34,745 nt of DNA from Fulvimarina pelagi HTCC2506. GTDB taxonomy: Bacteria; Pseudomonadota; Alphaproteobacteria; Rhizobiales; Rhizobiaceae. The stretch is taken from assembly GCF_000153705.1 (NCBI RefSeq), contig NZ_DS022272.1, forward strand, positions 246,350 through 281,094. The letters are read 5' to 3'. The notes under the pieces were generated by a model. The model was not told where the DNA came from, did no database searches, and worked only from the letters and a program-made list of their open reading frames with translations. Below, piece by piece: positions 33,923 through 34,745 of this stretch. How positions within the stretch are numbered: the first letter of the stretch is position 1; every line of letters begins with the position of its first letter. The position numbers and the translations under genes were made by a program.

Positions 33923-34745
33923 ATGAACAGAGCGAACACAGTCTACGTCATACAGCCGAAGGTTGATGCCGTTCGAGCGATTGCGGAAGTCGTCGCTGAC
34001 ACCCCAGGGTCGTCTAAAACGCGTTTGTTCTGCCCGGACAGGCATAGCCAGACGGAACTAGCTTCTGTTATTCGCGATCGGGATCTGCCCTATGAGCTTC
34101 TTGCATTTGAGAGCGTCGGGGGTGAACATGACGATCTGCTTTACGGGTTCTGCCAAGCTGTCGCAGAAGGCTATTCTGCATGCGTCAGGGAAGAGTGGCG
34201 CTGGAGCCACTTCGTGGCACTTCAGGACCGACTCGTTGCGGCACTGCGAGGCCCGTATGTCTTGGAACGTCTTCTGTCCGATGAACCTGATGTAGAGGTC
34301 GCGCTCGTTTCGTCGCCCGATGAGACCAGCAATCGTGCACTCTGGGATTTGCTCGCAGCATCCTTCGGCAAGCGCCTGCGCTCGGTCGGTAGTCCTCCCC
34401 CGTCCCGGAACGCAGCACAGGAGGTATGGGATGCGATCCAGCGCGGCGGGTTGAGGGGCTACGATGAGACGGCAATCCGTAAACTCGAACGCTCTAAATC
34501 GCGTGGCCGGCTTTGTTTGTCGATCGCTACAGGTAATTTGCAATATGTCGGTGTCGCCGCGCCGCTTCTGAATGATCTGACACGCACTTTCGACCTCGTA
34601 ATATCGAACGCATCGCTAGGCCCTTTTGAGCCGGATTTTCTTAAAAACTACCTTCCAAATCCGGTGAAAAAGCTCGCTCTTGTAGACCTAGTTAAGGTTC
34701 CGACCGTAAAGGCCTCTATGGCAGATCTCAAACGCATGCGGACGT
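33923..34745 (+). CDS. Hypothetical protein, 3' end outside the window
   Basis: Open from ATG 33923 (GAGG at 33911-33914) through the right edge, at least 274 codons with no stop. The N-terminus NRANTVYVIQPKVDAVRAIA starts with a beta strand and helix, followed by RLFCPDRHSQTELASVI and, later, RLCLSIATGNLQYVGVAAPL and TFDLVISNASLGPFEPDFL. An alternating beta/alpha pattern suggests a Rossmann-like or glycosyltransferase-like fold, but no diagnostic motif is visible. Its base composition is lower in GC than the metabolic genes, consistent with acquired DNA. I do not assign a function. Confidence 0.6.
   Translation, partial: MNRANTVYVIQPKVDAVRAIAEVVADTPGSSKTRLFCPDRHSQTELASVIRDRDLPYELLAFESVGGEHDDLLYGFCQAVAEGYSACVREEWRWSHFVALQDRLVAALRGPYVLERLLSDEPDVEVALVSSPDETSNRALWDLLAASFGKRLRSVGSPPPSRNAAQEVWDAIQRGGLRGYDETAIRKLERSKSRGRLCLSIATGNLQYVGVAAPLLNDLTRTFDLVISNASLGPFEPDFLKNYLPNPVKKLALVDLVKVPTVKASMADLKRMRT

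Noticed and set aside
33667-33939. 90-codon minus-strand reading in the AT-rich gap
   Set aside because: No ribosome site or family resemblance, and it overlaps the start region of the open plus-strand gene.
1-34745. CRISPR arrays, rRNA genes, riboswitches
   Set aside because: No regularly spaced repeats, rRNA segments or recognised riboswitch cores were seen.

Overview
The window looks like high-GC chromosomal or large-replicon DNA of an alphaproteobacterium of the Hyphomicrobiales (Rhizobiales). The urea transporter, the SorC-controlled polyol regulon, the HisKA_2 kinase and the transposase remnants all resemble that order. Genus cannot be fixed from sequence alone.

Layout. (1) 1-4753, plus strand: the tail of a urea ABC transporter operon, urtB-urtC-urtD-urtE, tightly overlapped. 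urtA would lie upstream. A convergent DUF6880-type gene follows (4799-6250, minus). (2) 6414-6503: tRNA-Ser(GCT). A tyrosine-recombinase gene starts 82 bp after it, reading away from the tRNA, and is broken by two in-frame stops and a frameshift. This marks the left edge of an old integrated element. (3) About 6.5-19.2 kb: an accessory region. It holds a TPR scrap, an intact three-gene exopolysaccharide operon (HlyD-like adaptor, exported (alpha/alpha)6-type protein, GT2 beta-glucan synthase of the CrdS/BgsA/BcsA type), and two signalling loci. One locus is a PAS-HisKA_2 kinase with an amber codon in its ATPase domain, coupled to an intact single-domain response regulator. The other is an MHYT-PAS-HisKA-HATPase-REC hybrid kinase with two opposite 1-nt frameshifts. 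Degraded IS3 orfA remnants in inverted orientation flank the signalling loci, with IS110 and IS630 shards nearby. (4) 19237-32491: a divergent polyol or glycerol-phosphate catabolic regulon. Leftward, in transcription order: AraM-type iron-dependent glycerol-1-phosphate dehydrogenase, HAD-IIB phosphatase, two permeases, a Tat-type solute-binding protein, an SDR, a MalK/UgpC-type ATPase and a class II aldolase. Rightward: a SorC-family regulator, an FGGY kinase, a GlpD-like flavoprotein dehydrogenase and a GPP-like HAD phosphatase. A cluster of TGTCAA-type half-sites lies between the two arms. (5) 32492-34745: a more AT-rich stretch with a degraded IS3 orfB and a gene of unknown function running off the right end.

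How they work together. The urt genes would scavenge urea or short amides. The polyol regulon would import a substrate, phosphorylate it, oxidise it at the membrane and process the ketose phosphate by aldolase and dehydrogenases under SorC control; the actual sugar is not identifiable here. The glucan operon encodes a likely synthase, periplasmic adaptor and periplasmic partner. The nearby sensory genes look inactivated while the biosynthetic genes remain open. All disabling lesions I found lie between 6.5 and 19.2 kb or in transposase remnants, while the flanking metabolic genes are intact. This fits decay of acquired DNA better than random sequencing error, but reads were not available.
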